Source: Cardiobacterium hominis
GTDB taxonomy: Bacteria > Pseudomonadota > Gammaproteobacteria > Cardiobacteriales > Cardiobacteriaceae
Reading direction: 5' to 3'
Assembly (NCBI RefSeq): GCF_900637305.1
Contig: NZ_LR134365.1
Coordinates: 2,534,501-2,598,500, forward strand
DNA: 64,000 bases
Part shown: positions 8,843 through 17,823 of the stretch, piece after piece
Position numbering within the stretch: the first letter of the stretch is position 1
How the letters are laid out: every line of letters starts with the position of its first letter
Position numbers and translations under genes: made by a program
The notes under the pieces: model-generated
The model's input: the letters and a program-made list of their open reading frames with translations, nothing else
What the model was told of the DNA's origin: nothing
Database searches by the model: none

Positions 8843-9343
8843 TTAACCTTTTTTACCCATTGCTTCTTTCATTGCTTTTTCGGTAGCGTCTTTCATGACT
8901 TTGAAATCAAGATCGCAGGCTTTGTAATTTTCTTCGGTTTTGGCTTCCAGCGCTTTGGTATCTTCTGTTTGCTGCGCTTGCGGGTTAGCCATTTGTTTTT
9001 CCATCAGGGCAAAAACGGCCTCGTAGTCGGTCTTGTCGGTGACGCATTGGCATTTGCTGGCGCTGTCCTGGCCGTAGAGTTCGGCGCAGTCTTCGGTGCC
9101 TGCTTTTTTCATGTCATCGAGATTGGCGCGCATTTTTTCGATCATTTTTTTGCCTACCGCTTCCGGTGTCGGCGCTTTACCGCTGCTTTGCGCTTCTTTC
9201 ATCACTTCCGTCATGACTTCGTTGCCGATTTTCTGGCCGAGTTCCTGGGATTTTTTGCCTGCGCCAATATCTTGGGCGCCCGCGGTCAGCATGGCACCAG
9301 CGAGAAGCATTGCGGCGAGTGAGGTTTGCATCAGTTTTTTCAT
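8843..9343 (-). CDS. Small secreted four-cysteine protein, paralog 3
   Basis: Predicted 166-aa protein with signal peptide (MKKLMQTSLAAMLLAGAML, cleavage near AGAQ). The mature part contains KAPTPEAVGKKMIEKMRAN, then EDC..GQD..SKCQC..KTDY and a late A-C-D-L, matching paralogs 1 and 2. It alone has an extra Lys-rich C-terminal tail (KAMKEAMGKKG). It is the first of the tandem set in transcription order and is followed by its own terminator. Function unknown; a duplicated periplasmic or surface protein is the inference. Confidence 0.85.
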   Translation of the reverse strand: MKKLMQTSLAAMLLAGAMLTAGAQDIGAGKKSQELGQKIGNEVMTEVMKEAQSSGKAPTPEAVGKKMIEKMRANLDDMKKAGTEDCAELYGQDSASKCQCVTDKTDYEAVFALMEKQMANPQAQQTEDTKALEAKTEENYKACDLDFKVMKDATEKAMKEAMGKKG

Positions 9344-9516
9344 GAGGGATACCTTTATATCTGTTTGTGTGAACGAAATGTCCCGTCACGACGGGAACGG
9401 CGCTGATTGTAAGCGATTTGCGCGGCGATTGCGCATCGCTACGGGAATTTTATTTTTTGCGCGCCACATTTTGCGTATCATGCGCGGCAAACCGTTACTG
9501 TCAGAGGGTCTTTGTT

Positions 9517-10824
9517 ATGAATCAACGCGCGGCCTTTTCCCGCGATTTGTTGGCGGAGCTGCCACTGTGGGAGCAGAAGGGCTGGATTTCGCCAGAGCAA
9601 GCGGCACGTTTGCGTCAACAGTACGCGCTTGCCAAGCCGCATAGCGGCGCGTGGTGGCAGCTGGTGCTGTCGCTGTTTGCGGTGCTGTGCGTCAGCGCCG
9701 GTGTGATTGCGCTGTTTGCCGCCAACTGGGCGGCGTTATCGCGCGAGGTGCGCATCGTGCTCTCGCTGACACCGCTGCTTTTGGCTCAGTTAGCCGTGCT
9801 TTATGCGATTTATGCGCGGCCAGACAGCACCGCTTGGCGCGAATGCAGCGCACTGACGCTGGCGCTCGCCGTAGGTGCGGCGATTGCGCTGATTGCGCAG
9901 ACTTATCATATTGAATCCGACCTGCCCGCATTCTTGCGTGTCTGGTTGTGGCTGGCGCTACCACTGCCGTTTTTGACGCGCGGCTGGGCAGTCGCCTTTT
10001 TCGTCGCTTTGCTCACGCACATCTTGGGTTTCCATACGCTTGGCCGCTTCCTGTACGCGCCTGATGTGTTCTGGCGCTGGGAGTATCCGGCCTATATGTT
10101 GGCGCTGCTCGCCCTGCTTCTGTGGCAACGACAACGCGGCAGCGATTATCACGACCAGCACTACGCCTGGCGAACTTTCGCCGCAGGCAACGCACTGGTT
10201 TTCGCCCTCGCGCTTTGCAGCGAAGGTACGCACGGCGATTTCCTGCCGGTATGGGTTTGCCTCGCCACGTGGTATCTCGCCAGCCGCACGCTCGGTGGAC
10301 GCAATGCGATGGCGCTCGTGTTCCAGCTGGTTCTCGCCTTCATCCTGCTTTTCCCCGATTTGTTGAGCGAGCGCACCGATGGCCACGGTCTGCATTTCGT
10401 GCTTACGCTCAGCCCGCTCACCGCCGTCAGTGCCGTACTGTTCGTCTTCGCGCTATGTCGCTGGAAACGTTTGCACGGCTGGGATATTGCCTTCGCTGCG
10501 AGCGGCGTTCTCCTTTACTTCCTTGGCACGCAGCGTGAGCTTTTCGGCCAACTCTGGCCGTGGTTGCCGACGCTGGTCGTGGTCATTCTCGGTCTGTGGC
10601 GGGCGCGCATAGCGCTAGATCACAGCCTGTTCGCCGTCAATGCCGCGCTTATCTGGGTGCTGATGGCGCTGTTCGCCCGCTTCGTTGCCGACGAATTGCC
10701 GCTATGGCTGAAAGGCATCGTCTTTATCGGTGCCGGTACAGCCTTCTTTATCCTCAATTTGCGCCTTGCCCGCCGCCCGCAACGTAGCGCCCCCGCCGCT
10801 GTTATCCCGGAAGAACAACCATGA
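9517..10824 (+). CDS. DUF2157 multi-spanning membrane protein
   Basis: Predicted 435-aa inner-membrane protein. The first 35 residues are soluble (LLAELPLWEQKGWISPEQAARL), matching the short cytoplasmic start of DUF2157 proteins, and are followed by roughly ten hydrophobic helices. The ATG at 9517 has AGAGGG upstream. Its stop overlaps the start of the GDYXXLXY gene (ATGA), and these two families are known to occur side by side, so the pair probably forms a membrane complex. Biochemical role unknown. Confidence 0.85.
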   Translation: MNQRAAFSRDLLAELPLWEQKGWISPEQAARLRQQYALAKPHSGAWWQLVLSLFAVLCVSAGVIALFAANWAALSREVRIVLSLTPLLLAQLAVLYAIYARPDSTAWRECSALTLALAVGAAIALIAQTYHIESDLPAFLRVWLWLALPLPFLTRGWAVAFFVALLTHILGFHTLGRFLYAPDVFWRWEYPAYMLALLALLLWQRQRGSDYHDQHYAWRTFAAGNALVFALALCSEGTHGDFLPVWVCLATWYLASRTLGGRNAMALVFQLVLAFILLFPDLLSERTDGHGLHFVLTLSPLTAVSAVLFVFALCRWKRLHGWDIAFAASGVLLYFLGTQRELFGQLWPWLPTLVVVILGLWRARIALDHSLFAVNAALIWVLMALFARFVADELPLWLKGIVFIGAGTAFFILNLRLARRPQRSAPAAVIPEEQP

Positions 10825-11420
10825 AACGCCTCGCCCTGCTTCTGCTGCTCCTGCCGCTGTTCGGTCTGCAATGGGCCGTCCCCGTCGCGCAAATCCTGCG
10901 CGGTGAAACCATGCTGCGTGAAGGCACGGCGCTACGCCTCGCGCTACAACCCGTTGATCCCTACGACGCCATGCGCGGTCGCTACCTTGCCCTCTCCTTC
11001 ACCGAAAGCACGCGCGAACACAGCCTGCCGGACGGCATGCGCCCCGGCGACACCCTCTACGCCGTACTCGGTGCTGACCCGGATGGTCTTGCACACATCA
11101 CCCGCCTGAGCCGTGAGCCGCAAGACAGCGCCTTTGCCTGGAAAATTCCGACCGACACCCCGCCGGGCGCGAAAGTGCGCATTGATATCCCGCTGACCCG
11201 CTTCTATCTGCCGGAAGACGATGCCGTACTCATTGACGAAAACCTGCGCTGGCGCGGCGACGGCGAACGCCCGCAAATCGCGGCAAGTCTCGGTGTGCGC
11301 GTGAAAAACGGGGCGATTGTCGCCGAAAGCCTGTGGCTGGATGGCCGACCCTACCGCGAATGGCTGCTGGAACATACAGACAGCACCGCGCAGAAAAAGC
11401 AGGCAACGAAAGAAAAATAG
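10821..11420 (+). CDS. GDYXXLXY-domain protein
   Basis: Predicted 199-aa protein with an N-terminal hydrophobic segment (MKRLALLLLLLPLFGLQWAV) acting as signal or anchor and a periplasmic domain. The motif DPYDAMRGRYLAL at about residues 46-58 corresponds to the family's GDYxxLxY signature with the first glycine replaced. It overlaps the DUF2157 gene by four bases and is likely translationally coupled to it. No enzymatic function is established for the family. Confidence 0.8.
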   Translation: MKRLALLLLLLPLFGLQWAVPVAQILRGETMLREGTALRLALQPVDPYDAMRGRYLALSFTESTREHSLPDGMRPGDTLYAVLGADPDGLAHITRLSREPQDSAFAWKIPTDTPPGAKVRIDIPLTRFYLPEDDAVLIDENLRWRGDGERPQIAASLGVRVKNGAIVAESLWLDGRPYREWLLEHTDSTAQKKQATKEK

Positions 11421-11618
11421 CCGCCCCCAAATAGCTGCGCGGGGGTCAGCCGTACTCATCTGAAAACGGCTGCGCTGCCTCATTTCCCGCTCCGCGACAT
11501 CATCAGGCGCCCCACGGAAAACGCACCGCTCTCCCCTACGCTGCGCGTGCAAAGCGCCCTGTATTTTTTTACAATGTCGCCCTTTTATAACGTCTTTTTA
11601 CGCGGTTCACCATTCATT

Positions 11619-14441
11619 ATGTCCCCTCCCAATTCGACCGAAAGCTGGCGCTATCACCTGCGGCGCGGCGTTTCCGATGTGCTGTTCATCATCATGCTCG
11701 TCCTCGCCTTTTTGCTGCTGCTCGTCCTTTTTGGCTATCACAACACCGATCCGGGCTGGAGCACCTCCGGCGCAGCGCAGGAAACCCGGCATTTCTTCGG
11801 AATTTTAGGCGCTTATACAGCCGATGCGCTCTTTTCACTGCTCGGTTACGCCGCGTATTTGCTGCCGCTCGGTCTCGGTGCTATCAGCTGGCAGAGTATG
11901 CGCCGCGCCCAATTGGATGCGGAGTTGATGGGCTGGAAAGCATTTGCCCTGGTGATTGCGATCGTTTCGCTGTGCGGGATTTTGTCGCTGCATTCCACTA
12001 CGGTCATCAATTCGCTTGCCGTCACCGGCGGCGGTATCGTCGGGCAGAAGATGACGATCGAACTCCTGCGCATGTGGCCGGTGCAACTGGTGATGTGCAT
12101 TTATACCTTGCTGTTTTTCATCGGCATCACCCTGCTGTTGGAGATGAGCTGGCTGCGCATTCTGGAATGGGTCGGCCAGCGCGGGGTCAATGCCTATTCT
12201 TGGCTGTGGCGCAAAGTCGATAGCCATACGGGCAAACCGCCACAAACGCCGGATGCGCCAAAACGCAGCCCGTTCGCGCCGGAGCCGGAAGTTGATGCGG
12301 ATGCGGATAGCGCGACGGCAGCGGGTAAAACCTCTACCTTGGCGAGCGCCAGTGCAGCATTGCGCGACCGCCTGCTGGCAACAGTTACGAAATACAAAGC
12401 GCGCCGTGCCGGAAAACCGCGCCCGCAGCACACGCCAGTGTTTCAAGCATCGCCCGCCGCTTTTGATGCGACAGATGAGGACGATCTGCCGCCATTCCGC
12501 GCGCCGCCACGGCATGAAGCGAACGAAGCGCCGCAACGCAGCGAGCCGAACATCAGCTGGGCGCATTACAAGGCACAAATCGCGCCGGAGCCGGAAACCA
12601 CGCCGCCAATGGATGATGACACCGGCGATTACCGCCCCAAGAGTGATTACTTTGCCCGCCGCCAGAGCGAAGGCTTGCCCCTGCGCGATGAGGCGCCGTG
12701 GCCAGCCGCTGCCGCCAATGATGCGGCTAACGACGGCGATTTGGACGTCTCTGACGACGATTTTGCCGCGCTGGAAGAAGAATATGATCCGCCGCCGTTT
12801 ACTGCGGACACGCCCGAACCGCCTGCCGAATCGCGCAACGAACCGCAACTGCGCGTGCGCCTGAACAACGCTCCCGGCGCGGGCGCAGCCGCAATTGCCG
12901 CGCGCCGCGTGCCGTTCACCGCACCGAACCGCGTCGAAAAAACCTACCAGCTGCCCGCGCTGGATCTGCTCAACCCCGGCACCACCGCTGTCGCCAATTA
13001 CAGCGACGAAGAACTGGACGAAATGGCGATGCAAGTCGAACAAGCGCTGAAAAACTACAAACTGAGCGTGCGCGTCGAGAACATCATCGTCGGCCCGGTC
13101 GTCACCTGCATCGAACTCTCGCTCGCGCCCGGCATCAAAGTCAGCTCCATCACCAACCTGGAGCGCGACATCGCCCGCCTGCTCTCGGTACAAAGCGTGC
13201 GCGTGGTGGAAGTCATCCCCGGCCGCCCCTTCATCGGCCTCGAAATCCCGAACCGCAAACGCGAAATGGTACCGCTGCGCGGCGTACTCGAATCGCCGCA
13301 ATACCAAAAAGAACGCTCGCCGCTGACCGTCGTCCTCGGCGCGGACATCAGCGGCAAACCGGTCATCGCCAACCTCGGCAAAATGCCGCATTTACTCGTC
13401 GCCGGTACCACCGGCTCCGGCAAATCAGTAGGCATCAACGTCATCCTCGCCAGCATGCTCTACAAGGCGAAACCCGACGAACTCAAGCTGATTCTGGTTG
13501 ACCCGAAAACTGTCGAACTCGCCATGTACCGCGACATCCCGCACCTGCTGGCGCCAGTCGTTACCGACATGAGCGACGCGGAAAACGCGCTGCGCTGGGC
13601 GGTCAATGAAATGGAGCGGCGCTACGAACTGATGGTCGCGCTCAAAGTGCGCAAACTGGACGAATTCAACAAAGTCATCCACGAAGCCGAAGCGCGCGGC
13701 GAACGCATCCCCGACCCGCTGGTCGATCCCACCCTGTTCGTCGGCCTCGCCAACCCCGCGCCGGACCTGAAACCGCTGCCGCACATCGTCATCGTCATCG
13801 ACGAACTGGCGGACATGATGATGGTTGCGGGCAAAAACGTCGAACAACTCATCGCCCGCATCGCGCAAAAAGCGCGCGCCGCCGGCATCCACATGATACT
13901 GGCGACACAGCGCCCGTCGGTGGACGTCATCACCGGCCTCATCAAATCCAACATCCCGACGCGCATCGCCTTCCAGGTCTCGTCCAAAATCGACTCGCGC
14001 ACCATCCTGAACAGCCAGGGAGCCGAATCACTGCTGGGCAACGGCGACATGCTCTACCTCGAACCCGGCAAAAGCGCGCAGCGCGTGCATGGCGCCTTCA
14101 TTGACGACAAAGAAGTCGACCGCCTCACCACCTACCTCAAAACCCAGGGCGAGCCGCACTACGAAGACATCACCGACCCCGCGCCCGCAGGCGGTGGCAA
14201 TGGCAGCGGCGGCAGCGGTGACGAAGACGGCGAACTCGACCCGCTCTACGACCAAGCGGTACAACTCGTCATCGAATCCGGCAAAGCCTCCATCTCCGGC
14301 CTGCAACGCCACCTCAGCATCGGCTACAACCGCGCCGCCCGCATGGTGGACGTGATGGAACGCGCCGGACTCGTCTCCCGCCCGGACAACAAAGGCATCC
14401 GCAAAGTGCTCACCGGCGGCGGGGGCGGCGAAGAATACTGA
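11619..14441 (+). CDS. ftsK: DNA translocase FtsK
   Basis: Predicted 940-aa divisome-anchored ATP-driven DNA pump that clears and aligns chromosome termini for XerCD recombination. Four membrane helices occupy about residues 20-195, then an acidic, Pro-rich linker to about 440, then the motor with Walker A GTTGSGKS (596-603) and Walker B-like DELADMM from D728. A winged-helix gamma domain follows a Gly-rich spacer at the C-terminus. No good ribosome site marks the start; I use ATG 11619 because it matches the length of the family's N-terminus (GTG 11547 and ATG 11574 are alternatives). Gene order ftsK-lolA-rarA is as in E. coli. Confidence 0.95.
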   Translation: MSPPNSTESWRYHLRRGVSDVLFIIMLVLAFLLLLVLFGYHNTDPGWSTSGAAQETRHFFGILGAYTADALFSLLGYAAYLLPLGLGAISWQSMRRAQLDAELMGWKAFALVIAIVSLCGILSLHSTTVINSLAVTGGGIVGQKMTIELLRMWPVQLVMCIYTLLFFIGITLLLEMSWLRILEWVGQRGVNAYSWLWRKVDSHTGKPPQTPDAPKRSPFAPEPEVDADADSATAAGKTSTLASASAALRDRLLATVTKYKARRAGKPRPQHTPVFQASPAAFDATDEDDLPPFRAPPRHEANEAPQRSEPNISWAHYKAQIAPEPETTPPMDDDTGDYRPKSDYFARRQSEGLPLRDEAPWPAAAANDAANDGDLDVSDDDFAALEEEYDPPPFTADTPEPPAESRNEPQLRVRLNNAPGAGAAAIAARRVPFTAPNRVEKTYQLPALDLLNPGTTAVANYSDEELDEMAMQVEQALKNYKLSVRVENIIVGPVVTCIELSLAPGIKVSSITNLERDIARLLSVQSVRVVEVIPGRPFIGLEIPNRKREMVPLRGVLESPQYQKERSPLTVVLGADISGKPVIANLGKMPHLLVAGTTGSGKSVGINVILASMLYKAKPDELKLILVDPKTVELAMYRDIPHLLAPVVTDMSDAENALRWAVNEMERRYELMVALKVRKLDEFNKVIHEAEARGERIPDPLVDPTLFVGLANPAPDLKPLPHIVIVIDELADMMMVAGKNVEQLIARIAQKARAAGIHMILATQRPSVDVITGLIKSNIPTRIAFQVSSKIDSRTILNSQGAESLLGNGDMLYLEPGKSAQRVHGAFIDDKEVDRLTTYLKTQGEPHYEDITDPAPAGGGNGSGGSGDEDGELDPLYDQAVQLVIESGKASISGLQRHLSIGYNRAARMVDVMERAGLVSRPDNKGIRKVLTGGGGGEEY

Positions 14442-14449
14442 CCGCCCTG

Positions 14450-14473
14450 CCCTCCCCTGCGCAGCGGGGGAGG
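14450..14473. repeat. CCTCCCC...GGGGGAGG hairpin repeat
   Basis: Short palindrome CCCTCCCC-TGCGCAGC-GGGGGAGG after ftsK. Close relatives of this GC-rich unit occur at 15569-15603, 49406-49440 and 62195-62229, so it is a dispersed intergenic repeat. Confidence 0.6.
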
Positions 14474-14540
14474 TGCGGAGAAAAAATACAAAACGCGCGC
14501 CGCGACAACGCTGAAAACCCCGGTGTCCATACCATCCCCA

Positions 14541-14575
14541 TTTACATACACCATGAGCGCTCAAGTGTATGTAAA
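14541..14575 (+). repeat. 35-bp dispersed palindrome, copy 1 (upstream of lolA)
   Basis: Perfect 11-base arms TTTACATACAC and GTGTATGTAAA surround a 13-base centre that contains the smaller palindrome GAGCGCTC. The element ends 88 bases before the lolA ATG. The same 35 bases recur at 15777-15811, and variants at 52972-53006 and 62105-62139. Confidence 0.85.
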
Positions 14576-14663
14576 AAACCTTACCGCCCCTTCATGCCTT
14601 GCCAAACGCCGCGCAAGCCCCCATCCACTAAAGTCGCCCCCTTTGAACCCACAAGGAACCCCG

Positions 14664-15524
14664 ATGAAAAAACACCTGACCACAGCCCTACTCGGCCTTG
14701 CCCTCATCCTACCCGCCGCACACGCTGCGCCTGAAGCCCCGGCCAAAGACAAAAAACCCGCAGCGGCGGCCAAAGCCCCCGCGAAAAAAAACACCGACAA
14801 CAAAAAACCGGCTGCCGCCAAAGAAAAACCCTTTGCCGCCGTCGTCAAACAACCCGTAGAGCGCGACAAACCCTTCGCCGCTGCAGTCAAACAGCCGAGC
14901 GCAGAAGCCCCTGCCGCCGAAGCACAAAAAACCGCCGCCCCGGCTGCACCCGAAGGCAACGCGCTGGACGCTTTCATGCGCGGCACCAAAGACCTGCAAG
15001 CGAACTTCACCCAAACCATCTACAACAAACGCGGCACCGAAACCAGCGAAGGCAAAATGTGGGTCGCCAAACCGGGCAAATTCTACTGGGACTACCAGCG
15101 CCCCAACCCGCAGAAAATCATCAGCAACGGCAAAAAGGTGTACCACTACGACATCGACCTCGAACAAATCAGCGTGCGTAGCCGCAGCGAACTCGTCGGC
15201 GACGTCGCGGTCGAACTCCTAAACGGCGAAGACAACGTCTCGCGCAACTACAAAGTCGAGCGCACCGTGAAAAACCTCGCGCCAGCGCGCCTGCAAAAAT
15301 ACATCGGCAGCGGCGTCAGCTACCGCTTAAAACCCAAAACCCACCAAGAAGAATACGACGCGCTCTGGGTCGTCCTGGACGGCAACGCCATCACCGCGGT
15401 GATGATAGACGGCGGCGGCACCCAGACCATCCTCACCTTCAGCGACATGAAGCGCAACAGCGGCATCCCCGCCAAACAATTCGAATTCACCCCGCCGCCC
15501 GGCGTGGACATCGTCGGCAAATAA
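14664..15524 (+). CDS. lolA: Outer-membrane lipoprotein carrier LolA with Ala/Lys/Pro-rich insert
   Basis: Predicted 286-aa periplasmic chaperone that ferries lipoproteins from LolCDE to the outer membrane. The signal peptide (MKKHLTTALLGLALILPAAHA) is followed by about 75 residues of Ala/Lys/Pro-rich low complexity with PFAA-VKQP repeated, then the LolA fold from about residue 100 (DLQANFTQTIYNKRG, GKFYWDYQRPNPQKII). Typical LolA is near 200 aa, so the insert is extra. AAGGA precedes ATG 14664. Position between ftsK and rarA supports the call. Confidence 0.93.
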   Translation: MKKHLTTALLGLALILPAAHAAPEAPAKDKKPAAAAKAPAKKNTDNKKPAAAKEKPFAAVVKQPVERDKPFAAAVKQPSAEAPAAEAQKTAAPAAPEGNALDAFMRGTKDLQANFTQTIYNKRGTETSEGKMWVAKPGKFYWDYQRPNPQKIISNGKKVYHYDIDLEQISVRSRSELVGDVAVELLNGEDNVSRNYKVERTVKNLAPARLQKYIGSGVSYRLKPKTHQEEYDALWVVLDGNAITAVMIDGGGTQTILTFSDMKRNSGIPAKQFEFTPPPGVDIVGK

Positions 15525-15776
15525 CCCCTCCACTCTCGCAGCAACAGCGGGAGTGGGTTTGTAATTCGCCCTCCCCTGCGAAGCGGGGGAGGGTTGGGGA
15601 GGGTGTGTGAAGAATTCACGTAGCGACAGCTCCAATACATAGAACATCCCCGCTGCCCTGTAAAACGTAGGGTGGGTCTTGACCCACCACAACGAACCGC
15701 TTGATTTGCGCGGCGGGGCAAGCCCCGCCCTACCAAATCAAAACACCCACTATAAGCGTGCGCCCCGGCGCCCCCA
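15525..15776. repeat. Cluster of GC-rich dispersed repeats between lolA and rarA
   Basis: This part of the 315-base gap holds no gene but several palindromes. CCCTCCCC-TGCGAAGC-GGGGGAGGG followed by TTGGGGAGGG lies at 15569-15603. GTAGGGTGGGTC-TT-GACCCACC lies at 15667-15688. GGCGGGGC-AA-GCCCCGCC, running into CCCTAC, lies at 15712-15732. The GTAGGG/CCCTAC ends make 15667-15732 one larger imperfect inverted repeat. Similar units are common in Neisseria- and Cardiobacterium-like genomes. Confidence 0.6.
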
Positions 15777-15811
15777 TTTACATACACCATGAGCGCTCAA
15801 GTGTATGTAAA
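15777..15811 (+). repeat. 35-bp dispersed palindrome, copy 2 (upstream of rarA)
   Basis: Identical over all 35 bases to the copy at 14541-14575, and ends 28 bases before the rarA ATG. It contains an ATG in frame with rarA, which would add 17 residues, but other copies of the element are not in frame with anything, so I treat it as non-coding. Confidence 0.85.
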
Positions 15812-15839
15812 GCCTACCCACTACCAACCAGAGAACCTC

Positions 15840-17162
15840 ATGAGCGGCCAACCCTTGCTCTTTACCCGCAACGGCGACGCCCCGCTCGCCGACCGCCTGC
15901 GCCCGAAAACCCTCGCCGACTACATCGGCCAGCGCCACATCCTCGGCGACGGCATGCCGCTCGCCGTTGCCATCGCGCAAAAAAAACCCTTCTCCATGCT
16001 CCTCTGGGGGCCGCCCGGCTGCGGCAAAACCACCCTTGCCCTGCTCCTCGCCGACGCCTTCGACGCGCGCTACATCCGCCTCTCCGCCGTCTTCTCCGGC
16101 GTCAAAGAAGTCCGCGAAGCCGTGGCGCAGGCCCAACAAGAACGCGCCATCGGCCGCAAAACCATCCTCTTTATCGACGAAATCCACCGCTTCAACAAAG
16201 CCCAGCAGGACGCCTTCCTCCCCTACGTCGAAGACGGCACCCTCATCCTCATCGGCGCCACCACCGAAAACCCCGCCTTCAACCTCAACAACGCTCTGCT
16301 CTCGCGCCTGCGCGTCTTCCATCTCAAGCCCCTGAGCGAAGACGAACTCGCGGAAAAACTGCGGCGCGGCCTCGCCGCCCTCGGCCTTGAAGCGGACGAA
16401 CCCGCCATCGCCACCCTCGCCTACCAGGCAGGCGGCGACGCGCGCAAAGCCATCGGCTGGCTGGAAGAATGGGCGTTGTTGCGCCGCCAGGGCATCGACA
16501 GCGCCGCCGCGCTCGCACAAGCGCTGGCAGACCAGCCCAAAGCGCTGGACAAACAGGGCGACTGGTTCTACGAACTCCTCTCCGCCTTCCACAAATCGCT
16601 GCGCGGCTCCAGCCCGGACGGCGCCATGTACTGGTTCGCGCGCATGATAGACGGCGGCGCCGACCCGCTGACCATCGCGCGGCGCATGCTATGTGTCGCC
16701 AGCGAAGATATCGGCAACGCCGACCCGAACGCGCTCAGCCTCGCCCTGAACGCCTACCAGACCTACGAGCGCCTCGGCGCACCCGAAGGCTACCTGGCCC
16801 TCGCCCAGACCATCACCTATTTGGCGCTGGCGCCGAAAAGCAACGCCAGCTACAAAGCGATGAAAGCCGCCTTTGCCTACGTCCGCGCGAACCCCGCCCA
16901 CCCCGTGCCGCTGCACCTGCGCAATGCGCCGACTGCCGTCCACAAAAACGAAGGCTACGGCGCAGGCTACCGCTACGCACACGACGAACCGCAGGCCTAC
17001 GCCGCCGGCCAAACCTACCTGCCCGCAGAAATGGCGGGCATCCGCTTCTACCACCCCAACCGCCGCGGCTTTGAAATCAAACTGGCGGACAAACTCGAAC
17101 AACTGCAAGCGCTGGACGAACAGACGAACACACCACCCAACCCCCACCGGAGCCCATCATGA
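15840..17162 (+). CDS. rarA: Replication-associated recombination AAA+ ATPase RarA (MgsA)
   Basis: Predicted 440-aa AAA+ ATPase of the RarA/MgsA/WRNIP1 family, which acts at stalled replication forks and single-strand/double-strand junctions. Walker A GPPGCGKT is at residues 57-64, followed by [16 protein letters not shown] (Walker B) and the [12 protein letters not shown] sensor-1 region. The C-terminal tetramerisation region [10 protein letters not shown] onward is complete; E. coli RarA is 447 aa. I chose the ATG at 15840 by homology length. The next gene overlaps its stop by ATGA. Confidence 0.94.
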   Translation: MSGQPLLFTRNGDAPLADRLRPKTLADYIGQRHILGDGMPLAVAIAQKKPFSMLLWGPPGCGKTTLALLLADAFDARYIRLSAVFSGVKEVREAVAQAQQERAIGRKTILFIDEIHRFNKAQQDAFLPYVEDGTLILIGATTENPAFNLNNALLSRLRVFHLKPLSEDELAEKLRRGLAALGLEADEPAIATLAYQAGGDARKAIGWLEEWALLRRQGIDSAAALAQALADQPKALDKQGDWFYELLSAFHKSLRGSSPDGAMYWFARMIDGGADPLTIARRMLCVASEDIGNADPNALSLALNAYQTYERLGAPEGYLALAQTITYLALAPKSNASYKAMKAAFAYVRANPAHPVPLHLRNAPTAVHKNEGYGAGYRYAHDEPQAYAAGQTYLPAEMAGIRFYHPNRRGFEIKLADKLEQLQALDEQTNTPPNPHRSPS

Positions 17163-17764
17163 AAACCGCCTTCCTCCTCGCCGCCCTGCTCGCTGCGACC
17201 GCCAGCGCACAAACCGTGCCCCGCCTCGAACCGGCCGACACCAGCCCCATCATCCAAGCGCCCGAGACCGACCCGACCCACGGCGCCATCATTCCGGCCG
17301 AAGGCATAACCCTCGAAGAGCGCGCGGAAGACGGCAACGACACCGAAGCCATGCCCAGCCTGTTCCGCCACGAATTCAACTTGCCCGGCAGCGCCGACGA
17401 CGGAGACCGCATCCACTGCGGCGGCGACGTGCGTGACCACACCATCCCCGACTTCGCGCCCTACCAGGGCGTGCGCTGCACCACCCGCTACCCCGTGAGC
17501 CGCGAACTCGCCCAACCGCGCCCCGCCGACTGCGAACTCAACTGGGGCTTCACCTTCATCCTGCCCGCCCAAGGCAAAGCGGAAATCCGCTGGAAATGCC
17601 GTGGCGACACCGACTTCGCCTACAGCAACACCCTCGCCCTCGAAGACGGGCAAAGCCTCAAAGGCGACGGTTGGCAATGCCAGCGCACGGGCGACAGCAT
17701 CACTTGCGAGAATGCCGACAAACACGGCTTCACTATCGGCAGCAAGGCGCAAAAGCTGTTTTGA
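17159..17764 (+). CDS. Secreted hypothetical protein downstream of rarA
   Basis: Predicted 201-aa protein with a signal peptide ([17 protein letters not shown]). The mature part has six cysteines, a Glu/Pro-rich first third, and a C-terminal segment GDGWQCQRTGDSITCENADK then HGF that resembles the cysteine/HGF end of DUF6636-type extracellular proteins. That resemblance is by eye and weak. It overlaps rarA by ATGA and is probably co-transcribed, taking the place that serS has in E. coli. Function unknown. Confidence 0.75.
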   Translation: MKTAFLLAALLAATASAQTVPRLEPADTSPIIQAPETDPTHGAIIPAEGITLEERAEDGNDTEAMPSLFRHEFNLPGSADDGDRIHCGGDVRDHTIPDFAPYQGVRCTTRYPVSRELAQPRPADCELNWGFTFILPAQGKAEIRWKCRGDTDFAYSNTLALEDGQSLKGDGWQCQRTGDSITCENADKHGFTIGSKAQKLF

Positions 17765-17780
17765 TACCAACCGCCCAAAG

Positions 17781-17809
17781 AAAAGCCGGAGCGATGCTCC
17801 GGCTTTTTT
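17781..17809. terminator. Bidirectional terminator between convergent genes
   Basis: Stem AAAAGCCGGAGC / GCTCCGGCTTTT with a three-base loop and T-runs on both strands. It separates the rarA transcript from the giant M10-protease adhesin gene that ends at 17824. Confidence 0.92.
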
Positions 17810-17823
17810 ATGCGTGTGTGGCG

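Noticed and set aside
15789..15839. In-frame 17-residue N-terminal extension of rarA starting inside the 35-bp palindrome
   Set aside because: The element is the same as non-coding copies elsewhere and RarA homologs begin at about the ATG at 15840.
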